Shown: positions 25,393 to 33,396 of the stretch, piece by piece
Layout of the letters: every line of letters starts with the position of its first letter
Position numbering within the stretch: position 1 is the first letter of the stretch
NCBI GenBank assembly: GCA_963771435.1
Contig: CAVYTF010000030.1
Coordinates: 36,284-100,283 of the forward strand
Length of the DNA stretch: 64,000 bases
Direction of reading: 5' to 3'
Source of the DNA: CAVYTF01 sp963771435
GTDB lineage: Bacteria > Bacteroidota > Bacteroidia > Chitinophagales > Chitinophagaceae
Program-made: the position numbers and the translations under genes
Notes under the pieces: model-generated
The model's database searches: none
What the model saw: the letters and a program-made list of their open reading frames with translations, nothing else
Told to the model about the DNA's origin: nothing

Positions 25393-27216
25393 ATGAAAAC
25401 AAAATTTTTACTTCTTCTTCTCCCTGCTGCTCTGCTATTTCAATATAAAACTTCCGCACAAGCTACTAATGTGAAGGACTCTATGGCGCTTGTTAACCTG
25501 TACGACAGTACAGATGGCGCAGATTGGACCACAAACACCAACTGGCTTACAAAAAGCCCCGTATCCACCTGGTATGGCGTTACGGTTGCATCAGGAAGGG
25601 TAACACATCTTAACCTGGATAACGGCAGTGATTATGGAAACAACATGAATGGGGAACTTCCCGTAACCCTCGGCAATCTTACTGCCTTGAAAGAACTTAC
25701 ATTAGATGGTTTTGGAGAAGCGGGCAACCCTAATGTATTTGACAGCATCCCTTCTTCATTTGGAAGCATGGCCGCTTTACAAAATATCAGCCTGCAGGGC
25801 GATTATATAGCTGGAGGTATCCCTGCTACCTTAGGCAACCTTACCAATTTAACCTATATCGCCTTAAATGATAACCAGCTTACAGATACCATACCTGCAA
25901 GCCTTGGCAAACTGCCCATCCTGGAACAGCTTTATCTCGATGATAACCTTATAACCGGTGGCCTTCCGCCTGCGCTTGGCAGCCTTCAGTTCTTAGGTGT
26001 TCTTGATGTGGATACAAATGGTCTTACCGATACCATTCCTTCCACCTTTGGCAATCTTTCCAGCTTATATGATCTTGATCTTTATGATAACGAGATCAGC
26101 GGCAATATCCCTTCTACATTTACCAAGCTCACCGGTTTAGAAACCCTTGAATTGGGTTTTAACCTGTTTAGCGGCCCTATTCCTTCTTTTCTTAGCCAGA
26201 TGAAAGGATTAAACTTAATTGACCTTGGCTATAACAGCTTTACCGGAAGCATTCCCGCTTCGCTCAGCGCACTTACCAACCTCAATTATCTTGTGCTAAG
26301 CTCCAATCTTTTAAACGACAGCATCCCTTCCACTTTAGACAATTTTGCAGATCTGACCGTTTGCCAGGTGGATGGCAACGGCTTCACCTTCGCAGGTATG
26401 GAAGGCCTTGTGAACGCATACCCTTTTGCCGATTATGCACCGCAGTCAAACATCACCATCCATCAAAAAGGCAATGTTCTTTCTGTTTCTGCGGGGGGAA
26501 CGTTGAGCAACAACACCTATTCCTGGTACCAGGATGACGAGCTGTTAATAAACAAAAAAGGCGATTCAACACTTACTATACCTTCTCCCGGCGAATATGA
26601 AGTGGTCGTGAACAACTCCATAGCCAACGAGCTCACGCTGTACAGCGACAGCCTCGATGTTATAACCGTTCCGCTCACTTTGCTGAATTTTACCGGCAAC
26701 TATACAAAAGGTGATGTGGATCTGAAATGGATAACCACAAGCGAGGTGAACACGCTTGACTTTATCGTTCAGCGCAGCACAGACGCCGCAACTTTCACCA
26801 ACATTGGCACTGTTTCCGCAACCGACGCGCAAGGAGTGAACACTTACACCGATGTTGACACAAAACCAGTGGCCGGCATAGATTACTACCGCCTGAAAAT
26901 GGTGGATAAGAACGGCAACTACACCTACACCAACGCAGTAGCCGTAAAAGTATCCGGCACTGTTGCCACGGCGCTTTCTGTTTATCCTAACCCCGTTGTG
27001 AACACGGCAACGGTTTCCTTCAATGCCGCTGTTGCGGGCAATTATACCCTGAAAATTACAGACATGAACGGCCGCGTGATCAGCAACCAGAAAGGCGCAT
27101 CCATCGCGGGGACAAACACTTTGAGCATTGACCTTAGCAGCTACGCCCAAGGCAGTTATTTCATCACCTTCACAGATGATGCTAACAACAGGCAAACGGT
27201 GAAGCTTACAAAATAG
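25393..27216 (+). CDS. Leucine-rich-repeat surface protein with T9SS sorting domain
   Basis: A 607-residue secreted protein: signal peptide (MKTKFLLLLLPAALLF...), then about nine plant-type LRRs from residue 30 to 330 (LGNLTALKELTLDGFGE, LGKLPILEQLYLDDNLITG, LSALTNLNYLVLSSNLL). LYDSTDGADWTTNTNW is the usual cap of such bacterial LRR proteins. An Ig-like segment follows (about 350-425), then a beta domain, and the end is a type A T9SS C-terminal domain (LSVYPNPVVNTATVSF ... YFITFTDDANNRQTVKLTK). It is expected at the cell surface, in adhesion or protein binding. A terminator follows at 27303. Confidence 0.9.
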   Translation: MKTKFLLLLLPAALLFQYKTSAQATNVKDSMALVNLYDSTDGADWTTNTNWLTKSPVSTWYGVTVASGRVTHLNLDNGSDYGNNMNGELPVTLGNLTALKELTLDGFGEAGNPNVFDSIPSSFGSMAALQNISLQGDYIAGGIPATLGNLTNLTYIALNDNQLTDTIPASLGKLPILEQLYLDDNLITGGLPPALGSLQFLGVLDVDTNGLTDTIPSTFGNLSSLYDLDLYDNEISGNIPSTFTKLTGLETLELGFNLFSGPIPSFLSQMKGLNLIDLGYNSFTGSIPASLSALTNLNYLVLSSNLLNDSIPSTLDNFADLTVCQVDGNGFTFAGMEGLVNAYPFADYAPQSNITIHQKGNVLSVSAGGTLSNNTYSWYQDDELLINKKGDSTLTIPSPGEYEVVVNNSIANELTLYSDSLDVITVPLTLLNFTGNYTKGDVDLKWITTSEVNTLDFIVQRSTDAATFTNIGTVSATDAQGVNTYTDVDTKPVAGIDYYRLKMVDKNGNYTYTNAVAVKVSGTVATALSVYPNPVVNTATVSFNAAVAGNYTLKITDMNGRVISNQKGASIAGTNTLSIDLSSYAQGSYFITFTDDANNRQTVKLTK

Positions 27217-27245
27217 GTTGACAGATGGGTGTTGACAGTTGACAG
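27217..27245. repeat. Heptamer words GTTGACAG after the LRR gene
   Basis: GTTGACAG begins at 27217, 27231 and 27238 (14 and 7 nt apart). GTTGACAGATG at 27217 is the exact reverse complement of the 11-mer found twice inside murB. Confidence 0.65.
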
Positions 27246-27302
27246 AAACGCGGCGCTACCGTCAACGGTCATCTATCAACTGATAACTTTCTTTCTAATA
27301 GC

Positions 27303-27333
27303 AAACGGCAGGAGTAATATCCTGCCGTTTTTG
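27303..27333 (+). terminator. Intrinsic terminator after the LRR gene
   Basis: Stem AAACGGCAGGA / TCCTGCCGTTT (11 bp, perfect) with a 6-nt loop and T-run. It lies between the LRR stop and the protease -7 box, supporting separate transcription. Confidence 0.9.
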
Positions 27334-27347
27334 TTTGCGGCAATGTT

Positions 27348-27355
27348 TATATTTG
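27348..27355 (+). promoter_or_regulatory. Bacteroidota -7 box TATATTTG
   Basis: Exact TAnnTTTG, 14 nt before the ATG at 27370 and just after a terminator. It decides the start of the protease gene against the longer frame from 27229. Confidence 0.5.
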
Positions 27356-27369
27356 TAAAAACAACAAAC

Positions 27370-27807
27370 ATGGGATTAGTTTATGCAGATATTGAGCTGA
27401 TAAATGCTACAGACCTTGTTAATGCTAAGCGCTATATCATTGGCGAAGAAGAAGTGAAGCGGATACGCCTCAACATTATGGCCGATAGTGGCGCATACAT
27501 GTTGGCCATAAACGAAACCATTCAACAACAACTCGACCTGCCCTTTGTTGAAAAGCGCAAAGCCCAAATGGCAAGCGGCGAAGTGGTGGAGTATAAAGTG
27601 GTTGGCCCCGTGATGATAAAGTTTGCCAACCGCACCGCCACCTGCAACGCCTTTGTGCTGCCCGGCGACAGCGAACCCCTCCTCGGCGCCATACCCATGG
27701 AAGAAATGGACGTGCTGATACACCCCCAGCGGCAGGAACTCATCGTAAACCCCGAACATCCCAATTACGCGCAGTTGAAGATGAAGAGAATGATCCTCAA
27801 TAACTAA
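27370..27807 (+). CDS. Retropepsin-like (clan AA) aspartic protease
   Basis: A 145-residue cytosolic protein from the ATG at 27370. It has the single-chain retropepsin signature: a hydrophobic strand then MADSGAYMLAINE (Asp39-Ser40-Gly41 catalytic motif), a flap-like ASGEVVEYKVVGPV, and the hydrophobic-hydrophobic-Gly turn in LLGAIPMEEMDVLI. Such proteins act as homodimers. The frame extends upstream to 27229 but a terminator and -7 box lie there. The next gene starts 2 bp later, so they form an operon. Confidence 0.85.
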   Translation: MGLVYADIELINATDLVNAKRYIIGEEEVKRIRLNIMADSGAYMLAINETIQQQLDLPFVEKRKAQMASGEVVEYKVVGPVMIKFANRTATCNAFVLPGDSEPLLGAIPMEEMDVLIHPQRQELIVNPEHPNYAQLKMKRMILNN

Positions 27808-27809
27808 AA

Positions 27810-28292
27810 ATGAAACTAAGAAGTATTGCTCTATTTCTTATAATACTCAATTACTCATGTTCAACCAATGGGAAAAGAGCAGAAAGTGACAAAGATTCAT
27901 CATCAGTTAAGGTAAACACTCAAATTGCACCGGCACCTGCCCCTGATCCTGCACTACCTAAAACAACTTTTGATAGTCTTCAAGGTGTATGGATACCTGA
28001 TAATGGAGATTCATTGGAAAAGATGGAAATGATTATAAAAAGAGATTCAATATACTATAGTGATGACACTGGTATTTATGCTCGCGAAAGATTTTATATA
28101 TCCCAAGTATTTACTTACAACAAAGAAGATATTTCACCTCAAACAAAAACCGGTAATTATTTTATACAATATTCTTCAGCAATTAATGATATAAGACATT
28201 GCGCCGAAATAGATACGTTGACAAATAATGAATTGGTATTTTTTTTCAAGGCTTTAGGAAAACATGGAATTTATGAGAGTTATCATAAGTAA
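27810..28292 (+). CDS. Small lipoprotein of unknown function
   Basis: A 160-residue predicted lipoprotein: MKLRSIALFLIILNYSC gives a lipobox with Cys17, followed by a charged, Pro-rich linker (APAPDPALP). The mature domain has LQGVWIPDNGDSLEKM, a pattern seen in lipocalin-like single-domain lipoproteins, and a beta-rich end. No specific family assigned. It starts 2 bp after the aspartic protease and is probably cotranscribed with it. A+T is higher than in the protease. Confidence 0.65.
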   Translation: MKLRSIALFLIILNYSCSTNGKRAESDKDSSSVKVNTQIAPAPAPDPALPKTTFDSLQGVWIPDNGDSLEKMEMIIKRDSIYYSDDTGIYARERFYISQVFTYNKEDISPQTKTGNYFIQYSSAINDIRHCAEIDTLTNNELVFFFKALGKHGIYESYHK

Positions 28293-28365
28293 TTCTATTT
28301 TTAATGTTCAAAATAAGTAAATAAATTTTTTTGGTTATCAAAAATAAGCCGTAAACTTGCACGCG

Positions 28366-28620
28366 AAAGTATGAAGGATTAAGGAGAAAGTACGAAGGTT
28401 TAATATTAAAGTACGAAGGTTTAATATTAAAGTATGAAGGTTTAATATTAAAGTACGAAGGATTAACATTAAAGTACGAAGGTTTAATATTAAAGTACGA
28501 AGGTTTAATATTAAAGTACGAAGGTTTAATATTAAAGTACGGAAGTTTAATATTAAAGTACGAAGGTTTAATATTAAAGTACGGAGGTTTAATATTAAAG
28601 TACGGAGGTTTAATGGTGAA
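28366..28620. repeat. Array D: twelve units at exact 21-nt pitch
   Basis: GTACGAAGG (or a one-base variant) recurs with its G at 28369, 28390, 28411 and so on every 21 nt to 28600. Most units also contain TTTAATATTAAA, a perfect 12-bp palindrome, so each unit has a dyad centre. Units are near identical, unlike array C. The array ends about 66 nt before the ATG at 28687. Confidence 0.95.
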
Positions 28621-28686
28621 ATAAGGCATTATTCTAAACAAACAGCCTATTTTTTCAAACTCAATTATTAAATTAAAACAAAAACT

Positions 28687-29112
28687 ATGGCAAGAAAAAC
28701 GATCAGGATCAACATTCCGATCAATAGCCCGGCAGATTTTAGCGTGCTGCTGAATGCTATTGTAACTTATGACAAAAGCCTTGGCTCTGCCAGTGTGCTG
28801 CAGACAGACCCGAGCATTGATATGAAGACTTTTGCAACAAACCTGGCCACGGCAGACGGACTGCGCGCACAAAGCGAGGCAGCGCGCAAACTTAGTATAG
28901 ACCTTATGGAGCAGGCGCAAACAATGTATGGAATGGCTACGGGGCAATCTGTTAACACAGTGGGCACGCTGTATTTTACTGAAGATCTTATTAAACAATC
29001 ATTGTTGAAAACCTACAAAGGCAACGAAGAGGCGCTGGGGAATTATGGGTATGATATTGTTATTGGCCAGGCAAAAAGCCCTGTGCGCAAAACGCCGGGC
29101 AGCAAGAAATAA
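28687..29112 (+). CDS. Uncharacterised small protein, array-linked
   Basis: A 141-residue soluble protein: MARKTIRINIPINSPADFSVLLNAI, a helical middle (AARKLSIDLMEQAQTMYGMA) and an ordered end (LLKTYKGNEEALGNYGYDIV) before a basic tail (KSPVRKTPGSKK). No signal peptide or catalytic motif. I do not recognise a named family. Like the genes at 12255 and 40056, it is preceded closely by a 21-nt array. A bidirectional terminator follows at 29139. Confidence 0.7.
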   Translation: MARKTIRINIPINSPADFSVLLNAIVTYDKSLGSASVLQTDPSIDMKTFATNLATADGLRAQSEAARKLSIDLMEQAQTMYGMATGQSVNTVGTLYFTEDLIKQSLLKTYKGNEEALGNYGYDIVIGQAKSPVRKTPGSKK

Positions 29113-29195
29113 ATTAAAAATTAAAAAGTAAAAAGTAAAAAAAAGTGCGGGTCATTGAGGCTCGCACTTTTTATTTTTTCCTTTTTCCTTTTTAC
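29112..29195. repeat. Heptamer tracts flanking a terminator
   Basis: AATTAAA x2 then AAGTAAA x2 fill 29112-29139, and TTTTTCC x2 then TTTTTAC fill 29175-29195. The two tracts sit on either side of the hairpin and are roughly complementary, as if a mirror-image flank. Confidence 0.65.
29139..29172. terminator. Bidirectional intrinsic terminator
   Basis: AAAAGTGCG pairs with CGCACTTTT around a 14-nt interior. A-rich and T-rich flanks allow termination on both strands, between the convergent genes 28687 (+) and 29205 (-). Confidence 0.85.
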
Positions 29196-29204
29196 TTCGC
29201 TGAC

Positions 29205-29516
29205 CTACAAAAGAACAATGAGCAGAACGATGAGCACAACCAGCACAATTAGTTTCACAAGAATGTAAGTGCGGCGCACGGCACCGATCTCGTGTTTCAT
29301 GTTTTTGAGTTCCTGTTTCAGCTCGGTGCGGTCTGCTTTGGAAAGCTGCGACTTGTCCATTGCTTTTATGGCTTCGGCGCGGGCTTGTATGTCCTGTATG
29401 CGTTGTTCGGTTTGCGCATCGGCAGGTATTGCAGGGGTTACTGATGCTGCTTTGGCTGAGCTGCCGGCCATAATGAGCAGCAGCGCAAAAGCGATGAGTT
29501 TGAAATAAGTTTTCAT
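29205..29516 (-). CDS. Small membrane-anchored coiled-coil protein
   Basis: About 103 residues from the ATG at 29516 (MKTYFKLIAFALLLIMAGSS, a signal peptide ending AKA). A charged helix follows (EQRIQDIQARAEAIKAMDK, then LKQELKNMKHEIGAVRR), and the end is a transmembrane segment made almost only of Leu, Val and Ile (VKLIVLVVLIVLLIVLL). The layout suggests a periplasmic coiled coil tethered at the C-terminus. Function unknown; the longer frame to 29585 has no good leader. Confidence 0.7.
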   Translation of the reverse strand: MKTYFKLIAFALLLIMAGSSAKAASVTPAIPADAQTEQRIQDIQARAEAIKAMDKSQLSKADRTELKQELKNMKHEIGAVRRTYILVKLIVLVVLIVLLIVLL

Positions 29517-29726
29517 GAATGTTGAAGGTTTAGGTTTAAAAAAATAGCGAAACAATACAAGGCAAGTTAATAAAAACCTTTGCAACCGGGCGGAAATGAG
29601 CAGGATTTATTATCAATGCTTTTGGGAATGAGCGGCATTAAAGATTATTACGCAAAATGAGAGCAATGCCAGTATCTTTATTGCGCCAAACGGAAAGGCT
29701 GGCATGAAATTTTTAATACAAACAAT

Positions 29727-30074
29727 ATGAAAACTATACAATTCTTACTTACTGCTTTTGTTTTTGGGGTAATTATCAGTTTTATTAATGTAAATAAAGC
29801 GGCTGCACAGGATAGTTCCAAGACAGTTCAAACGGTTCCTTCGGCTCCTGTTGCTCCTCCGGAACCCGTTCGGCCGCCCGGCGCTAACCCGCAGGTAAAC
29901 GGAACGCAGGTGCTGAACAATGGCCAGGAATCTGTCAATAACGGGCAGGCGGCCATCCAGGGGATCCCTGTCAATGTCAATAAAAAAACAAAGGTCAAAA
30001 AGAAAGAAAGTAAAAAGGATAATGTTCAAAGAGAAGCGAACATAAGGGATAGCCTGCCGCCTCAAAAGCCCTGA
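29727..30074 (+). CDS. Small exported Pro/Asn-rich protein (paralogue 1)
   Basis: A 115-residue protein with a signal peptide (MKTIQFLLTAFVFGVIISF, ending AAAQ), a proline-rich stretch (SAPVAPPEPVRPPGANP), NNGQ repeats and a basic tail (KKTKVKKKESKK). Likely unstructured in the periplasm. Shares the NGQ-x-P/G-K pattern and PPQKP/PPHK end with the next gene, so the two look like a tandem duplication. Function unknown. Confidence 0.6.
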   Translation: MKTIQFLLTAFVFGVIISFINVNKAAAQDSSKTVQTVPSAPVAPPEPVRPPGANPQVNGTQVLNNGQESVNNGQAAIQGIPVNVNKKTKVKKKESKKDNVQREANIRDSLPPQKP

Positions 30075-30145
30075 TATTATATGACCGCTGAATTAGAAAA
30101 GATGGCATGATATTTTGATATTATTGTAGAAGAAATAATATAATT

Positions 30146-30511
30146 ATGAAAAACAGATCTTTCTTTCCAGCATTGATATTGGGCGTTGGTATAAGCTTAT
30201 TTAGTATAAGCGTTTCAGCCCAAACTCATGACTCTACACATGCTGCTCCTGGTAATTCATTACCGCCTTCATCACAAATGCAAACAGGAACTGAACAAAC
30301 AATTCATAACGGGCAAGCGCCTACAAAGGGTAATTATAAAATGCCCAATACTCAAAGGGATACTTCAGGAAATAGTAAAATGAATTCGGGCAGTTCTAAT
30401 ACACGCATGGATACAACTCATATACGGCCAAAGAAAAAACCGCTGCCTGTGCCGATGAATTCTAAAACCGCTCCTCCAATAAACAGGGATACACTACCTC
30501 CTCATAAATAA
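30146..30511 (+). CDS. Small exported low-complexity protein (paralogue 2)
   Basis: A 121-residue protein: signal peptide MKNRSFFPALILGVGISLFS ending VSAQ, then a Ser/Asn/Thr/Pro-rich chain with IHNGQAPTKGN and a KKKPLPVP segment, ending RDTLPPHK. It parallels the preceding gene in length, leader, NGQ motif and C-terminus. No cysteines or catalytic motif. Probably disordered. Confidence 0.6.
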   Translation: MKNRSFFPALILGVGISLFSISVSAQTHDSTHAAPGNSLPPSSQMQTGTEQTIHNGQAPTKGNYKMPNTQRDTSGNSKMNSGSSNTRMDTTHIRPKKKPLPVPMNSKTAPPINRDTLPPHK

Positions 30512-30553
30512 CCTCATCTTGACCCTTCTTCTAAGGGAGAAGGGCAAGTACTG
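30512..30553. repeat. Short palindromic intergenic element
   Basis: CCCTTCT and AGAAGGG form an inverted repeat around 8 nt, preceded by AACCTCATCTTGA. The pattern resembles a dispersed palindrome often seen between genes in this phylum; only this copy is in the window, so dispersal is not shown here. Confidence 0.4.
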
Positions 30554-30654
30554 GGGCATAATTCAGCTACTTTTTTGAAAGTTTAAAATATTTTCCTTCG
30601 TCATACGTCTGCATGTATAGTAACGCTATTGTTACGGCATAAAGATCAATAAAG

Positions 30655-31050
30655 ATGTACAACAACGAAACACGCGCCGCAAGAGGCGAACACGGAAACC
30701 GGGGACAGCACCGGTTGATCCATTCAATGCAAAGAGCTGCAGTTAATGTTTTTAAAACAGACAACAGCTACGAAATGCTGGTATTTGCGCCGGGACGCAT
30801 AAAGGAACATTTCCACCTGGATGTGAAAGGCAATGAGCTCACAGTTTCCTACACACCGCCGGAAGGGTTCGCAAGGCCTGAATGGGTGTTAAGGGAATAC
30901 AGCAGGGGCGGGTTTGAAAGGAAATTCAACCTTGACGGAGCTGTGGACACGGCTGCTATATCTGCAAAATACACCGATGGTGTATTGCAGGTCAGCCTTC
31001 CGCTTATCCCCGGCAAACAGCCCGCAACACAGCAAATACCTGTAAGCTAA
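30655..31050 (+). CDS. Small heat shock protein (Hsp20/alpha-crystallin)
   Basis: A 131-residue ATP-independent holdase. The alpha-crystallin domain runs from AAVNVFKTDNSYEMLVFAPG (residue about 25) to KYTDGVLQVSLPL (about 115), with the strand REYSRGGFERKFNL and a short C-terminal tail containing QQIPVS, an I-x-V/P-like anchor. The N-terminus is short and basic. Complete. A strong terminator follows at 31074. Confidence 0.88.
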   Translation: MYNNETRAARGEHGNRGQHRLIHSMQRAAVNVFKTDNSYEMLVFAPGRIKEHFHLDVKGNELTVSYTPPEGFARPEWVLREYSRGGFERKFNLDGAVDTAAISAKYTDGVLQVSLPLIPGKQPATQQIPVS

Positions 31051-31073
31051 TAAACGGCGAACGGCAATTGCAT

Positions 31074-31105
31074 AAAGTGGCACAGTTAAACGTGCCACTT
31101 TTTTT
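31074..31105 (+). terminator. Intrinsic terminator after hsp20
   Basis: Perfect stem AAAGTGGCAC / GTGCCACTTT with an 8-nt loop and seven T. Confidence 0.9.
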
Positions 31106-31139
31106 GTGCGGTAAAGAAGAAAGAATAAAGTAGGAGAGT

Positions 31140-31247
31140 TTATTTTGTAAGTGCCACCACTATAATTACAGTAAGCGCCATTACAGCAAACAATATACCC
31201 AGCAATTTAAGAAAGGTGCTAATGGTCATGTCTTTTTTATCACTCAT
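31140..31247 (-). CDS. 35-residue single-pass membrane micro-protein
   Basis: ATG at 31247, TAA at 31142-31140. It reads MSDKKDMTISTFLKLLGILF and then AVMALTVIIVVALTK: a charged N-terminus and one transmembrane helix with a lysine at the end. The size and layout match small membrane proteins. The coding strand has its own TACATTTG -7 box (plus-strand 31291-31298). The hsp20 terminator separates it from the convergent neighbour. Confidence 0.6.
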   Translation of the reverse strand: MSDKKDMTISTFLKLLGILFAVMALTVIIVVALTK

Positions 31248-31283
31248 AAGAAATTAATTTTAAAAAGGTAAATTAAAGAGGAT

Positions 31284-31315
31284 TTTGATACAAATGTAAT
31301 AATGGGTTACATTTG
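31284..31315. promoter_or_regulatory. Divergent promoter pair with dyad symmetry
   Basis: The plus-strand promoter has TTTG at 31284-31287, a 20-nt spacer and TACATTTG at 31308-31315, the best consensus promoter in the window. On the minus strand TACATTTG lies at 31298-31291. The two boxes form a perfect 9-bp inverted repeat (CAAATGTAA, 7 nt, TTACATTTG), so the micro-genes at 31140 and 31338 are divergently transcribed from overlapping sites. Confidence 0.65.
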
Positions 31316-31337
31316 AACATAATAAAACTTTTATTGT

Positions 31338-31496
31338 ATGAGTATCACATCACCGCAGAATAACAAAGGCGCTAAAAAGGGAGGCAAACCAGCGCCTGCC
31401 AATGCGCAGAATTCTAAGTTCATAGCCAAGCCCGGCGGAACGGCCTCTTCCTTTGTAAAAAAGAAGATCACCACGGGGTCGAGAAGAGGCGGATAA
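31338..31496 (+). CDS. 52-residue basic disordered micro-protein
   Basis: ATG at 31338, TAA at 31494. It reads MSITSPQNNKGAKKGGKPAP and ends VKKKITTGSRRGG: rich in Lys, Gly, Asn and Pro, no hydrophobic core. The full-consensus promoter 22 nt upstream supports it as a gene. Similar small Gly/Lys-rich proteins with a TGS-R/K-RG end occur in this phylum as I recall, with no known role. Confidence 0.6.
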   Translation: MSITSPQNNKGAKKGGKPAPANAQNSKFIAKPGGTASSFVKKKITTGSRRGG

Positions 31497-31559
31497 TTAA
31501 CTGATAATTTCCTGATCGATGATTTGTCGGAGGTACCGGCTGATCAATTGTTTGATATT

Positions 31560-33065
31560 ATGCGATTATCCAAAGCTGTAGCAATTCCATTGCTTGCCGG
31601 ACTTATTGTGCAAATAGCCACTGCCTGGGACGGTTTCTTTTTCCACTCCGACGAATATTTTCAGATAATAGAGTTTGCTGCGCATAAGTATCATTTTGGA
31701 GTAACGGGCAAGCTGACATGGGAGTTTACTGAGCAAATTCGCCCCAGTATTCAAATACATTTTTTTAATTGGTGGCATAATGTCCTAAGCGTTATCGGCA
31801 TTAATGACCCTTTTCTTGTCCTTAATCTGCTTTATGTACTTATCGGCATTGTTTTTTTTGCGATCAGCAATTATTTGATAATAGATAGGTTTAAAGACAA
31901 GACCTATCTACCAAAATTACTTTGGCTAAATAACTTCTTTTGGGTAATGCCTTACCTGCGCTGCAAATATTCCGCGGAAATGATGGGCGCTTTGATTTGT
32001 ATTACAGGGATTATACTGCTTTATAAACTGATTGAGAAGAAATCCTCACCGCTTAATGCTTTGTCTCTTTTAATCACAGGACTTATCTTTTCCATATCTT
32101 TTTATTGCAGGTTTCAAATGTTGTTTGCCTTTGCGGGCCTTTTGATTTGGTTTGCCTTGGTGCATTGGCAACAATGGAAAAAGGGGTTGGTGGTATTAAC
32201 CGGTTTTATTATTGGTGTCGGTTTCAATACCTGGCTTGATAAGTTGTTTTATGGTGATTGGGTCTGCACACCTTATCGTTATTTTTACGCAAATCTTATT
32301 GAGGGGAAAGCAGCCTCCTTTGGTACTTCACCATGGTGGTATTATTTAGTGATTCTACTGGCTATCGGTATACCGCTGGCAGGGTTTGCTCTCTTTAGCT
32401 TTTTTGCAAAAGCGATGACTTTATATAAAAACCCCTTCGTTTTAAGCACTTTGTTTTTTGTGATAGGTCATAGTATGGTTGGGCATAAAGAAGAAAGATT
32501 CATTTTCCCTGTAGTAGTATTGATGGTCTATTTGGCTGCAGAAGCATACAGCAATTTTCCAAAAATGGTAGCATGGGCAAAAAGGCTTTGGCGAAATGAA
32601 TACATAGGATGGTTAGTTAGGGGCGGCATTTATTTTTCAATTGGAATGAACCTGTTATTAGTATTGCTGCTAAGTTTCGAAACATATAAACAACCTGTTT
32701 TGTTTATTAAAAGATTTAATGAAGATATTAAAGCTACCGACCATATAATTGCGTTTAAACAAAATCCTTACGAAACAGAAAGCGGTCTACGATACAGGTT
32801 TCTTTCGCAGGATAAATTCGATAGAAATATAGACGTAATAAATAATAGAGATTCATTTCTCGCGGTTTTGCGTCAGCATCCACAGTATAAATACTGCATC
32901 TTGATAAAGGATGCCAAAGAAAATAACCTTAATTATTTGCTGCAAAAGCGGGATGGCATTGTGGCTTCCTCATTTGTATGGAACATTGGAAACTGGCTTG
33001 CGGTAAATCATAATATTATAATTCCCGACCTGTGGATATGTCAGCAATATGGCGAAGTGAAGTAG
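31560..33065 (+). CDS. GT22-like (Alg9/PIG-B type) mannosyltransferase, multi-pass membrane
   Basis: About 501 residues from the ATG at 31560 (MRLSKAVAIPLLAGLIVQIA). It is a polytopic membrane protein (around ten helices, for example FLVLNLLYVLIGIVFFAISN, VVLTGFIIGVGF). The first loop has FFHSDEYFQIIEFAAHKY with the HSDE/DE motif of GT-C enzymes, and HKEERFIFPVVV is the signature of GT22 mannosyltransferases known mainly from eukaryotic N-glycan and GPI assembly. It should use a polyprenyl-phosphate sugar donor at the membrane. The TTG at 31524 is an alternative start. The acceptor is unknown; neighbours give no hint. Confidence 0.82.
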   Translation: MRLSKAVAIPLLAGLIVQIATAWDGFFFHSDEYFQIIEFAAHKYHFGVTGKLTWEFTEQIRPSIQIHFFNWWHNVLSVIGINDPFLVLNLLYVLIGIVFFAISNYLIIDRFKDKTYLPKLLWLNNFFWVMPYLRCKYSAEMMGALICITGIILLYKLIEKKSSPLNALSLLITGLIFSISFYCRFQMLFAFAGLLIWFALVHWQQWKKGLVVLTGFIIGVGFNTWLDKLFYGDWVCTPYRYFYANLIEGKAASFGTSPWWYYLVILLAIGIPLAGFALFSFFAKAMTLYKNPFVLSTLFFVIGHSMVGHKEERFIFPVVVLMVYLAAEAYSNFPKMVAWAKRLWRNEYIGWLVRGGIYFSIGMNLLLVLLLSFETYKQPVLFIKRFNEDIKATDHIIAFKQNPYETESGLRYRFLSQDKFDRNIDVINNRDSFLAVLRQHPQYKYCILIKDAKENNLNYLLQKRDGIVASSFVWNIGNWLAVNHNIIIPDLWICQQYGEVK

Positions 33066-33078
33066 TTTTACAAGACGC

Positions 33079-33375
33079 TTTTTTCATGCAGTGTGAGCTT
33101 TTTTCATGCAGTGTGACCTTTTTTCATACAAAGTAAGCTTTTTTCATGCAAAGTGAATCCTTTTCCATGCAAAGTGTGTCCTTTTCCATGCAAAGTCCGT
33201 CCTGTTCCATGCAAAGTGCGTCCTGTTCCATTCAAAGTCCATCCTTTTCCATACAAAATGTATCCTGTTCCATACAAAGAGTTTAATTTATCATTTACGC
33301 TTCACGCTTCTTCATTTATAACTCAAAATTCACCATTTATAATTCATCATTACCCATTAGCGCTTACCTTTATTT
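33079..33375. repeat. Array E: fourteen CAT-anchored units, 20-nt then 21-nt pitch
   Basis: CAT begins at 33085, 33105, 33125, 33145 (20 nt apart), then 33166, 33187, 33208, 33229, 33250, 33271, 33292, 33313, 33334 and 33355 (21 nt apart). The first ten are CATGCAAAGT-like after a T-rich lead. The last four are unrelated CATTTATAA/CATTTACGC words, readable as heptamers such as AATTCAT, yet stay in the same register. The array ends 21 nt before the tamB start. Confidence 0.9.
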
Positions 33376-33396
33376 TTATTTCACTGAAATCCCGTT

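Noticed and set aside
28246..28998. 250-codon minus-strand frame with YFNIKPS repeats
   Set aside because: Runs through array D and overlaps two convincing plus-strand genes in antisense.
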